From Palsa-504 sp963835775 (GTDB taxonomy: Bacteria > Actinomycetota > Actinomycetes > Streptosporangiales > Streptosporangiaceae): 64,000 nt of DNA. Position numbers and translations under genes: made by a program. Below are positions 10,453 to 19,155 of this stretch, piece by piece. The stretch covers positions 124,001-188,000 of the forward strand of contig CAWIHB010000007.1 of assembly GCA_963835775.1 (NCBI GenBank), given 5' to 3'. Under the pieces are notes generated by a model that had not been told where the DNA came from, did no database searches, and was given only the letters and a program-made list of their open reading frames with translations. Positions within the stretch are counted from its first letter, which is position 1. The number at the start of each line of letters is the position of its first letter.

Positions 10453-11184
10453 GTGACATCGGACGATAACGGGCCGGCGGCCGGCGGCGAGGCTTGGGCC
10501 AAGCTCGGCGGCCAGCCGGGGCTGTGCCGGGACTGCCAGCACGCCAGGCTGAACGAGACGCGCCGGGGCACCGCCTACCTGCGCTGCGGCCGGGCCAGCT
10601 GGGATGACCGGCTGGTCCGCTATCCGCGGCTTCCGGTCAGCGAGTGCGTCGGGTTCCAGGCACGGGGAGGGCAGCAGGCTCGGCCGGTGGCTCTCACCGT
10701 GCGGGCGGCGGCGCCCGCGGACCTGCCCGGGCTGCGGGCCATCGAGTTCTCCGGCGAGGCGATGTTCCGGCGGATCGGGATCGTCTTCCCGCCCGGTCCC
10801 GCGACCGTGGAGACGGCGATCGCCGGGGGCGCGGACATCTTCGTGGCCGGCCACCCGCCGGTCGCCTTCGCCGCCGTCACCGAACTGGACGGGCACCCGC
10901 ATCTGGAGCAGATCTCGGTGCGGGCCAGCCAAGGCAGGAAGGGCGTCGGGAGCCTGCTGCTGGACGACGTGGTGCGCAGGTCAGGCCGGGGCCTGACGCT
11001 GCTCACGTTCCGGGATGTGCCGTGGAACGGGCCCTGGTACCTGCGGCGCGGGTTCACCGAACTGCCCGAGTCCGGGTGGGGACCGCAGCTGCGAGCGCAC
11101 TGGCAGGCCGAGATCGACGCGGGGCTGCACGAGCTCGGCCCGCGGCTGGTGATGTACCACCCCGGCGCCGGACAGGCAGGATGA
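10453..11184 (+). CDS. GNAT family N-acetyltransferase with N-terminal cysteine motif
   Basis: 243 residues. The first 75 hold four cysteines (GLCRDCQHARL, YLRCGRAS and VSECVGFQ), arranged like a small zinc-binding knuckle. The rest is a GNAT fold beginning LTVRAAAPADLPGLRAIEF. The acetyl-CoA-binding turn is SVRASQGRKGVGSLLLDDVV, and a late strand reads DVPWNGPWYLRRGFTELP. The start is GTG behind GAGGTGAG. Acetyl transfer to an amine is the family reaction; the acceptor is unknown. The next gene starts 8 nt downstream, so the two probably form an operon. Confidence 0.82.
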   Translation: MTSDDNGPAAGGEAWAKLGGQPGLCRDCQHARLNETRRGTAYLRCGRASWDDRLVRYPRLPVSECVGFQARGGQQARPVALTVRAAAPADLPGLRAIEFSGEAMFRRIGIVFPPGPATVETAIAGGADIFVAGHPPVAFAAVTELDGHPHLEQISVRASQGRKGVGSLLLDDVVRRSGRGLTLLTFRDVPWNGPWYLRRGFTELPESGWGPQLRAHWQAEIDAGLHELGPRLVMYHPGAGQAG

Positions 11185-11191
11185 GCGGGAC

Positions 11192-11623
11192 ATGGCGACC
11201 GACGACCCGTACGACCTGCAGCGCTTCGTGGCGGCCCAGGATGCCGGGAACACCTACGATCGCGCCACCGCCGAACTGCGCGGGGGCCGCAAGACCAGCC
11301 ACTGGATGTGGTTCATCTTCCCGCAGATCGCGGGCCTGGGTTACAGCCCGATGGCCCAGGCCTACGCGATCGGCTCGCTGGCCGAGGCCCGCGCCTACCT
11401 GGCGCACCCGGTGCTCGGCGCCCGGCTCACCGAGTGCGCCGGGATCCTGACCCGGGTGCCGGGCCGCACCGCGGAGCAGATCTTCGGCGAGGTCGACGCG
11501 ATGAAGCTGCGCTCCTCGGTCACGCTGTTCAGGCACGCCGCGCCGGGCGAGCCCGTGTTCCGGCAGGTCCTGGACCAGTACTTCGACGGGATACCCGATC
11601 CCGCGACCGAGCAGCGGCTCTGA
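11192..11623 (+). CDS. DUF1810 domain protein
   Basis: 143 residues matching the DUF1810 family along its full length. It opens with DPYDLQRFVAAQDAGNTYDR, then TSHWMWFIFPQIAGLGYSPM and later DAMKLRSSVTLFRHA and VLDQYFDG. The family is widespread, cytoplasmic and of unknown biochemical function. It follows the GNAT gene after 7 nt. Between its stop and the next gene at about 11958 I see no further gene. Confidence 0.85.
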   Translation: MATDDPYDLQRFVAAQDAGNTYDRATAELRGGRKTSHWMWFIFPQIAGLGYSPMAQAYAIGSLAEARAYLAHPVLGARLTECAGILTRVPGRTAEQIFGEVDAMKLRSSVTLFRHAAPGEPVFRQVLDQYFDGIPDPATEQRL

Positions 11624-11957
11624 CCTCAGGGGCTGGAGATGGCGCGGCGCAGTTCGTTATGCGGACGGGTGAGCCTGGCTCGTTCGGCACCATGATCCAG
11701 ATATGCGGACCGATGCGGCTAGCGCTGCGCGCTGACCCAGCGGAACGTGTTGACTATGGTCACCGCGCGGGTCCGCAGGTCGGCGGCGGGCAGCCAGTTC
11801 CGGCCGGCCTGACCCGCTGATCGCCGGCTCCGGCCGACCCCACCTCTTCCGACCTACTACGGTGGATGGGGCAGCTTCCTTGAGGTGGGGCCTGGCGAGG
11901 AGGATTCGGGTTTTGAGGGTATTGCCCGCGGCCGGCCCGCGGCCCGGGGCGCGCACG

Positions 11958-13547
11958 ATGACCGGGCTGATCGGCCGCAACCGGCTGTTCGCGGTGGCTC
12001 TGGTCATCGCGACGCTGCTCCGCATCGACGCCGAGCTCGGCTACCGCTGGCAGTCCTGGTTCAACGACTCGTGGGACTACCTGGACACCGCGGTCACGCT
12101 GAAGCTCGACCCGACCAGGACCTCCGGTTACGGACTGTACCTGTGGCTGCTCAAGCCGTTCCACAGCCTGGCCCCGGTCACCATCTCCCAGCACCTGATG
12201 GGACTGGCGGTCGCGGTCATGATGTACGCGCTGGCCAGGCGGCGGTTCCGCGCGCCGTCGTGGCTGGCGGTCCTGGTCACGCTGCCCGTCCTGTTCGACG
12301 GGTTCGAGATCCAGCTCGAGCACCTGATCATGTCGGACACGCTGTTCCTGTTCCTGGTCATGCTGGCCACGACCATCCTGCTGTGGTCGCCGCTGCGGGC
12401 CACCCGCTCGACCTGGGTGCGGTGCGCGGTCGCCGGGTTGCTGATCGGCCTGTCCGCACTGGTCCGGTCGACCGGGGTGCCGCTGCTGCCGCTGTTCGGG
12501 CTGTGGGTGCTGCTGGCGCTGGCGCTGAACCGGGTCGGCTGGCGGACGCTGGTCGCGTCGGTGGCCGCGTTCGCCGTCACCGCGTTCGGGCCGTCGGTCG
12601 GTTACGCCACCTGGTACGAGGTGCAGCACGGGCAGTTCAACACCAGCGAGTCCCTCGGCGTGTTCCTGTACTCGCGGGTCATGACGTTCGCCGAGTGCTC
12701 GAAGATGGGACAGCTGCCGGCCGACCTGCTGGCGCTGTGCACCACGGTCCCGCCGGAGCAGCGGCCGGTCGCCCAGGCGTATATCTGGACGGCGGCCAGC
12801 CCGCTGAACCGGTTCCCGGCCCCCAAGTTCACCCCGCTGCCCAACAGCCTGGGCCTGCAGTTCGCGATCCGGGCGATCGAGGCCCAGCCGCTCGACTACC
12901 TGCGCGTGACCTTCGATGACACCTGGCGCTCCTTCGACTGGCCGCGCACGGTCTTCCCCAACCCCTCGACGTACGACGAGTACTTGTTCGGCTACCAGTC
13001 GGTCACGATCTCGCCGGACCACCCCGCCGACGGCTACGCCTCCTCCGCCGCGGCCTACCTGGACGGCGGCAACCCGGAAACCGTCATCGTCAACCCGTTC
13101 GCCGAGATGATCCGGGGTTACCAGCGGTACACCTGGCTGCCGGGAACCGGGTACGGGCTGGTCCTGCTGTTCGGCCTGGCCGGGCTGGTGCTGGCCTGGC
13201 GCCGGCGCGGTCCGGCCGCGGGCTCGGAGGCCGAGGCGGAGACGGAGGCGTTGGCGGACCCGGCTGGCCGCGGTAATGACGGGCTGGCCGCGCTGCTGCC
13301 CTGGGCCTGCTCGCTGGCGCTGATCGTGGTGCCGGCCGCGACGTCAGAGTTCGACTACCGGTACGTGACCACGGCGGTGCCGTTCGGCTTCCTGGCCCTG
13401 GCGGTCGCGTTCGGGCGCACCGCGTCGGCTGGGCCGTGGCTGGCCCGGCTGCGCCCGGGCCGGCTGCGGCGTTCGGCTGGCCTTCCTGGTGACGAGTCCG
13501 GCGTTCCCGAGCTGGCGCAGCCTGGCGAAGCCCTCGGCAACGGCTGA
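11958..13547 (+). CDS. multi-pass membrane protein, probable GT-C glycosyltransferase
   Basis: About 529 residues with roughly 10-12 hydrophobic segments. An acidic motif in the first external loop (FNDSWDYLDTA) is typical of GT-C enzymes that use lipid-phosphate sugars. Other marks are GYGLYLWLLKPFHSLAPVTI and HLIMSDTLFLFLVMLATTIL. The C-terminal part ends in helices and an Arg-rich tail. It is clearly paralogous to the convergent gene at 13563-15170: both share the acidic loop, the PFHS motif, EHLIM and FDYRY near the end. The start is uncertain. ATG 11958 aligns better with the paralogue than ATG 11862, and neither has a strong ribosome site. Donor and acceptor are unknown. Confidence 0.7.
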   Translation: MTGLIGRNRLFAVALVIATLLRIDAELGYRWQSWFNDSWDYLDTAVTLKLDPTRTSGYGLYLWLLKPFHSLAPVTISQHLMGLAVAVMMYALARRRFRAPSWLAVLVTLPVLFDGFEIQLEHLIMSDTLFLFLVMLATTILLWSPLRATRSTWVRCAVAGLLIGLSALVRSTGVPLLPLFGLWVLLALALNRVGWRTLVASVAAFAVTAFGPSVGYATWYEVQHGQFNTSESLGVFLYSRVMTFAECSKMGQLPADLLALCTTVPPEQRPVAQAYIWTAASPLNRFPAPKFTPLPNSLGLQFAIRAIEAQPLDYLRVTFDDTWRSFDWPRTVFPNPSTYDEYLFGYQSVTISPDHPADGYASSAAAYLDGGNPETVIVNPFAEMIRGYQRYTWLPGTGYGLVLLFGLAGLVLAWRRRGPAAGSEAEAETEALADPAGRGNDGLAALLPWACSLALIVVPAATSEFDYRYVTTAVPFGFLALAVAFGRTASAGPWLARLRPGRLRRSAGLPGDESGVPELAQPGEALGNG

Positions 13548-13562
13548 GGAACGCGGGGATCG

Positions 13563-15170
13563 TTACGCGACCGAGTCGGGGACGGCGGTCTCGATCTGGT
13601 CCCCGGCGGGCGGCTGGTCCGGGGCGGCCTGCTTCCGGGCCGGGGCGAACGCCAGGCCCGCCGCCAGGCAGGCCAGCGGGAGCGCCGACAGCAGGTAGCG
13701 GTAGTCGAAATCGGCCACCGCGACCGGGGCCACGAGCAGGGCCACGGCCGTGACCCAGGGCAGCATGCTGGTGCCGCGCCGTTCCCACCGCAGCGGGAAC
13801 GGGCGCAGCCGGAGCCGGGCCGGCCGCCGGATACGCACCACGCCCCCGAGGCCGACCAGGAAGATCAGCGCGAGCAGCGGGCCGTAGGTGAACACCAGGC
13901 GCTGGTACACGATCATCGGGACCGCGAATACCTCGTCCACTGCCCCCGGCGCCTGGTGGCCGTAACTCAGCCAGTCCTGGTAAGCGGTGCCGCCGGGGAT
14001 CCAGGACTGGTTGTCCGGCGGGAGCAGGGAGTAGTTCGCGGTCTTGTAGTGCAGGTGGAAACTGTAGAAGTCCACCGTCCCGGCGCCCGGGTAGTTGATG
14101 CGCGGGAAGCCGAACGACAGCAGCACGCCCTTGACCACCGCCTTGGCGTAGCCGAACGGCTGGGCCTCGATGGCATGGATCGCGAAGCTCGTGAGCAGCT
14201 TGTTGTTGGCGTCGGTGACCGGGCCCCCGGTGGGGACCAGGTCCTTGTGGACCTGAGCCGCGTGCCAGACGAAGTTCCCCGGCGGAGTGCGCTTGGCGAT
14301 CGGCTCGGTCGGGCACACGGCCGCCTGGGCGCCGGTGGGCTTGATCACCGCGCAGTTGGCGAACGACGACACCCGGCCCCACAGGTAGAAGCCGTCGGAC
14401 AGGGTCAGGTTCCAGCTGCCGTTGTCGGCATGAAACCAGGACGCGTAGGCGCCGACCGGGATCAGGCACCCGACGCCCATCACGACCGCGGCCACCCAGC
14501 CGCGCACGCTCTTCCAGTCGCGCACCAGCACGAGCAGCGGCAGGACCAGGACCACGGCGCCCTCGGTGTGCACGATGACCGCGTAGCCGACCAGCAGCCC
14601 GGCGATGAGCGCCGCCCACCAGGAGAGCTTCGGCCGCCACAGGATGAGCAGCATGGCCAGCATGACCAGGAACGTGAACAGCGCCTCGGTCATGATCAGG
14701 TGCTCGTCCTCGATCATGTACCCGTCGAGCAGCACCGGCAGGGTGGCGATCGCCGCCCACTTCTTCGATACGCGGCTGTGGCGCAGCAGGGCGTAGATAA
14801 TGACCGCGTCGGCCAGCCCCATCAGGTGCTGCAGCACCACCACCAGGGTAAAGCTGTGGAACGGCAGCAGCAGCCGCAGGAACAGCGAGTACCCGGTCGA
14901 CTTGGACAGATCCGGCTGGGGCCGCAGCGCCGCGCCGAGGTAGACGTAGGAGTCGCCGCCGAAGAACAGCGCCCCCGGGTAGCCCAGCACCGCCAGCAGC
15001 CGCAGCAGGGCGCCGACGCCGAGCGCCCCGGCGAACAGCTTGTTCTGCCCGGCCAGCTCGCGCCCGCGGGCCACCGTCCGCCTTGGCCACCCGGCCGCCA
15101 CTGCATACTGCACGAGCCCGAGCGTACCGCGCCCCGGCCAGTTGACCCGGCCAGTGGGCAGATCGGGCAT
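13563..15170 (-). CDS. multi-pass membrane protein, probable GT-C glycosyltransferase (paralogue of 11958-13547)
   Basis: About 535 residues from the ATG at 15170. A longer open frame to 15563 is composed of Arg/Pro-rich sequence and is unlikely to be real. The acidic loop is FFGGDSYVYLGAA, followed by STGYSLFLRLLLPFHS, EDEHLIMTEALFTFLVMLAM and, near the end, ADFDYRYLLSALPLA. It is arranged tail-to-tail with its paralogue with only 15 nt between the stop codons, as if from an inverted duplication. A lipid-linked sugar transferase acting on the outer side of the membrane is the inference. The divergent neighbour is a broken esterase gene. Confidence 0.7.
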   Translation of the reverse strand: MPDLPTGRVNWPGRGTLGLVQYAVAAGWPRRTVARGRELAGQNKLFAGALGVGALLRLLAVLGYPGALFFGGDSYVYLGAALRPQPDLSKSTGYSLFLRLLLPFHSFTLVVVLQHLMGLADAVIIYALLRHSRVSKKWAAIATLPVLLDGYMIEDEHLIMTEALFTFLVMLAMLLILWRPKLSWWAALIAGLLVGYAVIVHTEGAVVLVLPLLVLVRDWKSVRGWVAAVVMGVGCLIPVGAYASWFHADNGSWNLTLSDGFYLWGRVSSFANCAVIKPTGAQAAVCPTEPIAKRTPPGNFVWHAAQVHKDLVPTGGPVTDANNKLLTSFAIHAIEAQPFGYAKAVVKGVLLSFGFPRINYPGAGTVDFYSFHLHYKTANYSLLPPDNQSWIPGGTAYQDWLSYGHQAPGAVDEVFAVPMIVYQRLVFTYGPLLALIFLVGLGGVVRIRRPARLRLRPFPLRWERRGTSMLPWVTAVALLVAPVAVADFDYRYLLSALPLACLAAGLAFAPARKQAAPDQPPAGDQIETAVPDSVA

Positions 15171-15346
15171 CGTCACCTGGCCCGCGAGGCGCAGCTGCTC
15201 GGCGCGCCAGCGGAGTCCGGACCGGAACTGGCCCGGCAGGCCAGCCCGATTATGCACGCCAGCACCGGCGCGCCGCCTATCCTGCTGATGCACGGCGCGG
15301 CCGGCGACATGGTGCCTGCGCGCGCAGGCCTGACAGGAGGCTGACG

Positions 15347-16308
15347 GTGCCCATCCATCCCGCCGTGGCCGGCAAGCTCCTGCTGCTGGCGGGCGCTTCG
15401 TCGCTGCACGAATTCGCCGTGGATCCGGCCTGGGCCGACCAGCGGAAGGCGTTCGAGGGGCACGCCGGATACGAGGCTCCGGCGGTCGCGACGCGGATGG
15501 ATGAGGTGCCCGGGCCGCACGGCCCGGTGCCGGTCCGGATCTACGGGCCGGCCCGCCGGACACCGCGCCGGGCCTGGTGTGGATGCACGGCGGCGGCTTC
15601 GCGGCTGGCTACCTCGACATGCCGGAAGCGGACTGGGTAGCGCGGGAACTGGTGACCCGGGCCGGGATCGTCGTGGTCAGCGTCGGTTACCGGCTGTGCG
15701 AGCACGGTGTAACCTATCCGGTCCCGCACGACGACGTGGTGGCGGCGGCGCGCTGGGTGCGCGACCAGGCACCGTCCCTGGGCGTGGACGCCGACCGGAT
15801 CAGCCTTGGCGGCGCCAGCGCGGGCGCGAACCTGGCCGCGGGTGCAGCGGTCAAGCTGCGCGACGCGGACGGCTGGCAGCTCGCCCACCTGATCCTGGCC
15901 TACCCGGTCGTGCATCCCCTGCTCCCGCCGCCGTCGGCGTCGCTCGGGGCCCTGATGACCGAGGTGCCGCCGCCGCTGCGCTCCCCGGCGCCCGCCACGC
16001 GGTTCATGGCCGAGAACTACCTGGGCGGTCCGGTCAGCCGGGCCGATGGCTACGCGTTCCCGGGCCTGGCCGCGCTGGAGGGCCTGGGCCCGGTCCTGGT
16101 CCTGAACGCCGAGTACGACGACCTGAGGTCCTCGGGCGAGGCCTTCGCCGCGGCCCTGGCGCTGGCGGGCGTGGACGTCCGGCAGGTGCAGGTCAAGACG
16201 ATGCTGCACGGCTTCCTCAACCTGGCCGCGAGCATCGAGCCGGTAAGCGCCGCCCTGGACCTCATCGCCGGCATTGTCGGCGCGGACCAGGAGCGAGTCT
16301 GCGAGTGA
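15347..16308 (+). pseudogene. alpha/beta hydrolase (hormone-sensitive lipase/esterase family), single-base frameshift
   Basis: The GTG at 15347 has an excellent ribosome site (AGGAGG at 15332-15337). The first frame encodes the cap and N-terminus up to PVPVRIYGPA. From about nt 15550 the protein continues in another frame as GLVWMHGGGFAAGYLD, which carries the oxyanion-hole HGGGF motif. It then has SLGGASAGANLAAG (nucleophile Ser, GxSxG) and a late HGFLNL histidine. Restoring one base between 15548 and 15558, in the run CCGGCCCGCCGG, would join both into one esterase of about 320 residues. This is either a real inactivating deletion or an assembly error in a GC run. Confidence 0.75.
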
Positions 16309-16396
16309 GCGCACCGGGCCGGGCCGCCACCGTTTCGGGGCGCGGCTGCTACTCTGACAGGCTGCGTGAACACACCGCAGGATGAAGGAGTCCGCC

Positions 16397-17296
16397 ATGC
16401 GCCGGCTGATCAGGCAGTTCGTGCGTCCCGGTACGGTCGCCGCGCTGGTGGTGGCGTGGCTGGCGGGCGCGCTCGGGCTGGGCCTGGCCACGAGCGCGGG
16501 CGCGGTGCCGACGGTGGCCCTGATGGCGCTGGGGCTGCTGCTGGGCGGCCTGCTCCTGCTGCTGCGGCACAACCTCGAACTGGCCGGCCGGATCGGCACC
16601 CTGGCCGGGGAGTCCCAGCGTACGTTCAACACCCTGCGGCAGGTCAGAGCCGACACCCAGAAAGAGATCAAGCAGACCTTCCGCCAGCTGGAGGCGCTGC
16701 AGAACCTGAGCGCGGTGCTGCCGACCAGCGACGTGCTGCCCGCCACCCGGGGCTGGGCCGCCTCGCCCGACCTGCTCATGGTGCTGGTCGACCTGGTCAT
16801 CACCGAACGGCCGTCGCTGGTGGTGGAATGCGGCAGCGGCGCGTCCACGCTGTGGCTCGCGCTGGCCATGCGGCGGTTCGGGATCGACGGCCGGATCATC
16901 GCCCTCGACCACAACCCGGTCTTCGGCGCCAAGACCCGTGACTTCCTGGCCAGGCACGGGGTCAGCGACCTGGCCGAGGTCCGCGACGCTCCGCTGGAGA
17001 GCTTCGCCCTGGATGGCGAGACCTACTCCTGGTACGCCAGGCGCGCCTGGGAGGACCTGGCCGGCATCGATCTCCTGTTCGTGGACGGGCCGCCCGCGGC
17101 CACCGGTCACCAGGCCCGCTACCCGGCGCTGCCGTTGCTGAGCGAATCCCTGAGCCCCGCCGCCACCGCCGTCCTGGACGACCTGGTCGTGCCGGACATG
17201 CAGAAAGTGCTGCAGCTCTGGCTCGACGCGCACCCGGACTTCAGCTCCGAGATCCTCCCGCTGGAGAAACAGGCCGCGGTGCTGCGCAGGAAGTAG
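16397..17296 (+). CDS. membrane-anchored class I SAM-dependent methyltransferase-like protein
   Basis: 299 residues from ATG 16397, chosen over ATG 16382 because AAGGAG lies 6 nt before it. Two N-terminal membrane helices (VAALVVAWLAGALGLGLATS and TVALMALGLLLGGLLLLL) are followed by a short helical, probably coiled segment (SQRTFNTLRQVRADTQKEIK). The Rossmann methyltransferase follows: LVVECGSGASTLWLALAM is the SAM loop, IIALDHNP the acidic ribose contact, and IDLLFVDGPP motif IV. It resembles Methyltransferase_24 proteins. The catalytic domain would face the cytoplasm. Substrate unknown. Confidence 0.75.
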   Translation: MRRLIRQFVRPGTVAALVVAWLAGALGLGLATSAGAVPTVALMALGLLLGGLLLLLRHNLELAGRIGTLAGESQRTFNTLRQVRADTQKEIKQTFRQLEALQNLSAVLPTSDVLPATRGWAASPDLLMVLVDLVITERPSLVVECGSGASTLWLALAMRRFGIDGRIIALDHNPVFGAKTRDFLARHGVSDLAEVRDAPLESFALDGETYSWYARRAWEDLAGIDLLFVDGPPAATGHQARYPALPLLSESLSPAATAVLDDLVVPDMQKVLQLWLDAHPDFSSEILPLEKQAAVLRRK

Positions 17297-17297
17297 A

Positions 17298-17340
17298 TGG
17301 CATCGTAGGCTGCGCGTGGGGGCGATGCCAGGGCTGTGGA
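17298..17340. terminator. inverted repeat with long loop, possible terminator
   Basis: TGGCATCG at 17298-17305 and its exact complement CGATGCCA at 17333-17340 enclose a 27-nt G-rich loop. It starts just after the methyltransferase stop and sits between convergent units. The stem is short and there is no T-tract, so this is weak. Confidence 0.3.
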
Positions 17341-17345
17341 GGACG

Positions 17346-17453
17346 TTACGGACTTGGGGCAGGCTGGACCGTTCGGCCAAAACCTGCTCTAGATTTGAGT
17401 GCGTCCTCGGAGGCGAGCACGTCGGCCAGGTCGAGCTCATGCGGGGCGGTCAT
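17346..17453 (-). CDS. short ORF with strong ribosome site, probable truncated gene
   Basis: A 35-residue frame starts at ATG 17453, inside the end of the SpoU gene (17-nt overlap), with AAGGAGG 7 nt upstream. That is one of the clearest ribosome sites in the region. The first 20 residues (MTAPHELDLADVLASEDALK) are acidic and gene-like in composition, but the frame then runs into an early stop. I do not recognise it. It may be the front of a downstream operon partner whose remainder has been lost, or a genuine small protein. Confidence 0.45.
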   Translation of the reverse strand: MTAPHELDLADVLASEDALKSRAGFGRTVQPAPSP

Positions 17454-18249
17454 CGGCGGGCCTCCTTATCTCGTACAGCATGACCCCGACGGCCACGGCC
17501 AGGTTGAGCGACTCGGCGGTGCCGGTCATGGGGATGCGGATGCGTTGCGCGGCCCGGTCGAGCAGGCCGGCGGGCAGGCCTTCGCCCTCGCTGCCGAACA
17601 TGACCGCGGCGGGCAGCCGGTAGCTCGTGCTCCAGTGGTCGGTGGCGGCCCGGCCGGAGGTGGCCAGGACCGTGATGTCATGGGTGTCGGCCCAGTCGAA
17701 GAACGTCCCCGCGTCAGGTGCGTGGGCCACGGGCACGGCGAACAGCGAGCCCATGCTGGCCTTGACCGCGCCCGGCGCGAACGGGTCGGCGGTGTCGCCG
17801 ACCAGGATGACTCCCCCGCCGCCCGCCGCGTCAGCGGTCCTGATGATGGTGCCCAGGTTGCCCGGGTTGCCGACCCGGTGCAGGACGGTGAATACCGAGG
17901 CGGGGCGGACCGGGAGTTCGGCCAGGGCGGGCAGCCGGCCGTGGACGATGGCGGCCAGGCCGGACGGCCCGTCCCGGTCGGACAGCCGGTGGAACAGATC
18001 CGCGCTCAGGCGGGCCACCCGGACGCCGCGGGCCTCCTGCTCTTTGATCATCCCGGCCGCCGGCGAGCCGGCGATCAGTTCGGGGGCGGTGATCAGCGTT
18101 TCGACCGGCCAGCCGGCTTCGACGGCACGCCAGACCGGCTGGATGCCCTCGACCACGAAGGCGCCTTCGCGGCGCCGGTGCGTGCGGTCGGCCAGCAGCC
18201 GCATCCGCTTCACCAGCGGGTTGGCCGCGCTGCTGATGACGTCGCTCAT
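17437..18249 (-). CDS. TrmH/SpoU family RNA 2'-O-methyltransferase
   Basis: 270 residues. The N-terminal substrate-binding domain opens SSAANPLVKRMRLLADRTHR and includes EGAFVVEGIQPVWRAVEAGW. The catalytic knotted domain has motif 1 (HRVGNPGNLGTIIRTADAAG), motif 2 (VMFGSEGEGLP) and motif 3 (IPMTGTAESLNLAVAVGVML). Enzymes of this group methylate a ribose 2'-OH in 23S rRNA or tRNA using SAM; the target nucleotide cannot be told. It is divergent from a second SpoU gene at 18339. Its end overlaps the short ORF at 17346-17453. Confidence 0.9.
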   Translation of the reverse strand: MSDVISSAANPLVKRMRLLADRTHRRREGAFVVEGIQPVWRAVEAGWPVETLITAPELIAGSPAAGMIKEQEARGVRVARLSADLFHRLSDRDGPSGLAAIVHGRLPALAELPVRPASVFTVLHRVGNPGNLGTIIRTADAAGGGGVILVGDTADPFAPGAVKASMGSLFAVPVAHAPDAGTFFDWADTHDITVLATSGRAATDHWSTSYRLPAAVMFGSEGEGLPAGLLDRAAQRIRIPMTGTAESLNLAVAVGVMLYEIRRPADDRPA

Positions 18250-18338
18250 CGTGTCCTTTTACCGACCCGGCCGGGCCGGCCCGGGCAGTTGCGGTATCCT
18301 GGCCGCTTGGGCGGCATTATAGACTCCAGTAGCGAATA

Positions 18339-19148
18339 ATGAACCTGCAGCAGATCGGCGTGGGGCATCCCCGCATTCGCCAGGTCATGGCTATCCAGCG
18401 TAACTCCGCGCCGAATCCGAAGAAGCTGTTCATCGCCGAGGGACTTTGGGCGCATAACCTTCTGCTGGGTCACGGGACCGCGGTGGACGCCTTTTTCTGG
18501 TGCCCGGAGGCCGCTTACGGCGACGAGGCGCGGATGCGGGCCGAGCAGGTGGCGGCGGTGGCCCATTCGGCCTACCAGATATCGGCCAAGACGCTGGAGC
18601 GGATTTCCGAGCGGGACAAGCCCGACGGGCTGCTGTCGCTGGCCTATCTGCCGCACTGGGCCCCGGATGACCTGACCTTCGGGCCGTCGGCCATCGCCCT
18701 GGTGGCGGACGGCATGGAGATACCCGGCAACCTCGGCACGCTGATCCGCACCGCGGATGCCTGCCGCGTGGACTGCATCATCCTGACCAACCGGCGGACC
18801 CGGCTCACCCATCCGAAGGTGTTCCGGGCCAGCCAGGGCATGGTGCTGACCGTCCCGGTCATCGAGTTCGAGGAGCCCTCGCAGGCCGTGGCCTGGCTGC
18901 GGAAGCTGCATTTCGACGTGTATCTGGCCGATACCGACGAGGCCAGGAATTACCGGGAATACAGCTATGGCGGCCGCCGCACGGCCTTCGTCATCGGCGC
19001 CGAGCGCTACGGCATCCCGAAGGTGTGGTACCAGCCTGAGTTCCGGCGGGTATTCGTGCCGATGCTGGGATCGGCTGATTCCCTCAACGTATCGATTTCG
19101 GCCGCGGTCCTGCTGTACGAGGCGCGCGCGCAGATCGAGAAATGGTGA
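18339..19148 (+). CDS. TrmH/SpoU family RNA 2'-O-methyltransferase
   Basis: 269 residues with the same architecture as its divergent neighbour but only distantly similar. The N-domain reads NPKKLFIAEGLWAHNLLLGH. The SPOUT motifs are DGMEIPGNLGTLIRTADACR, AFVIGAERYGIP and PMLGSADSLNVSISAAVLLY. The ATG at 18339 has no Shine-Dalgarno. An AT-rich TATAGA lies at 18318-18323, so the transcript may be leaderless or nearly so. It acts on rRNA or tRNA; in actinomycetes some relatives confer resistance to ribosome-targeting antibiotics, but nothing here shows that. Confidence 0.88.
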   Translation: MNLQQIGVGHPRIRQVMAIQRNSAPNPKKLFIAEGLWAHNLLLGHGTAVDAFFWCPEAAYGDEARMRAEQVAAVAHSAYQISAKTLERISERDKPDGLLSLAYLPHWAPDDLTFGPSAIALVADGMEIPGNLGTLIRTADACRVDCIILTNRRTRLTHPKVFRASQGMVLTVPVIEFEEPSQAVAWLRKLHFDVYLADTDEARNYREYSYGGRRTAFVIGAERYGIPKVWYQPEFRRVFVPMLGSADSLNVSISAAVLLYEARAQIEKW

Positions 19149-19155
19149 CCGGCGG

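Noticed and set aside
13090..15090. Very long minus-strand ORF over the convergent GT-C genes, and similar long antisense ORFs at 8138-10147, 34165-36021 and 40355-42220
   Set aside because: They lie opposite or out of frame with clear protein families, consist of Arg/Gly/Pro/Ala-rich translations and are expected shadows in about 70% G+C DNA. Only the end of 8138-10147 was used, as one piece of the sensor remnant.
15251..15344. 30-codon ORF reading PPILLMHGAAGDMVP upstream of the esterase
   Set aside because: It resembles an alpha/beta hydrolase start, but it is too short to judge and overlaps the esterase ribosome site.
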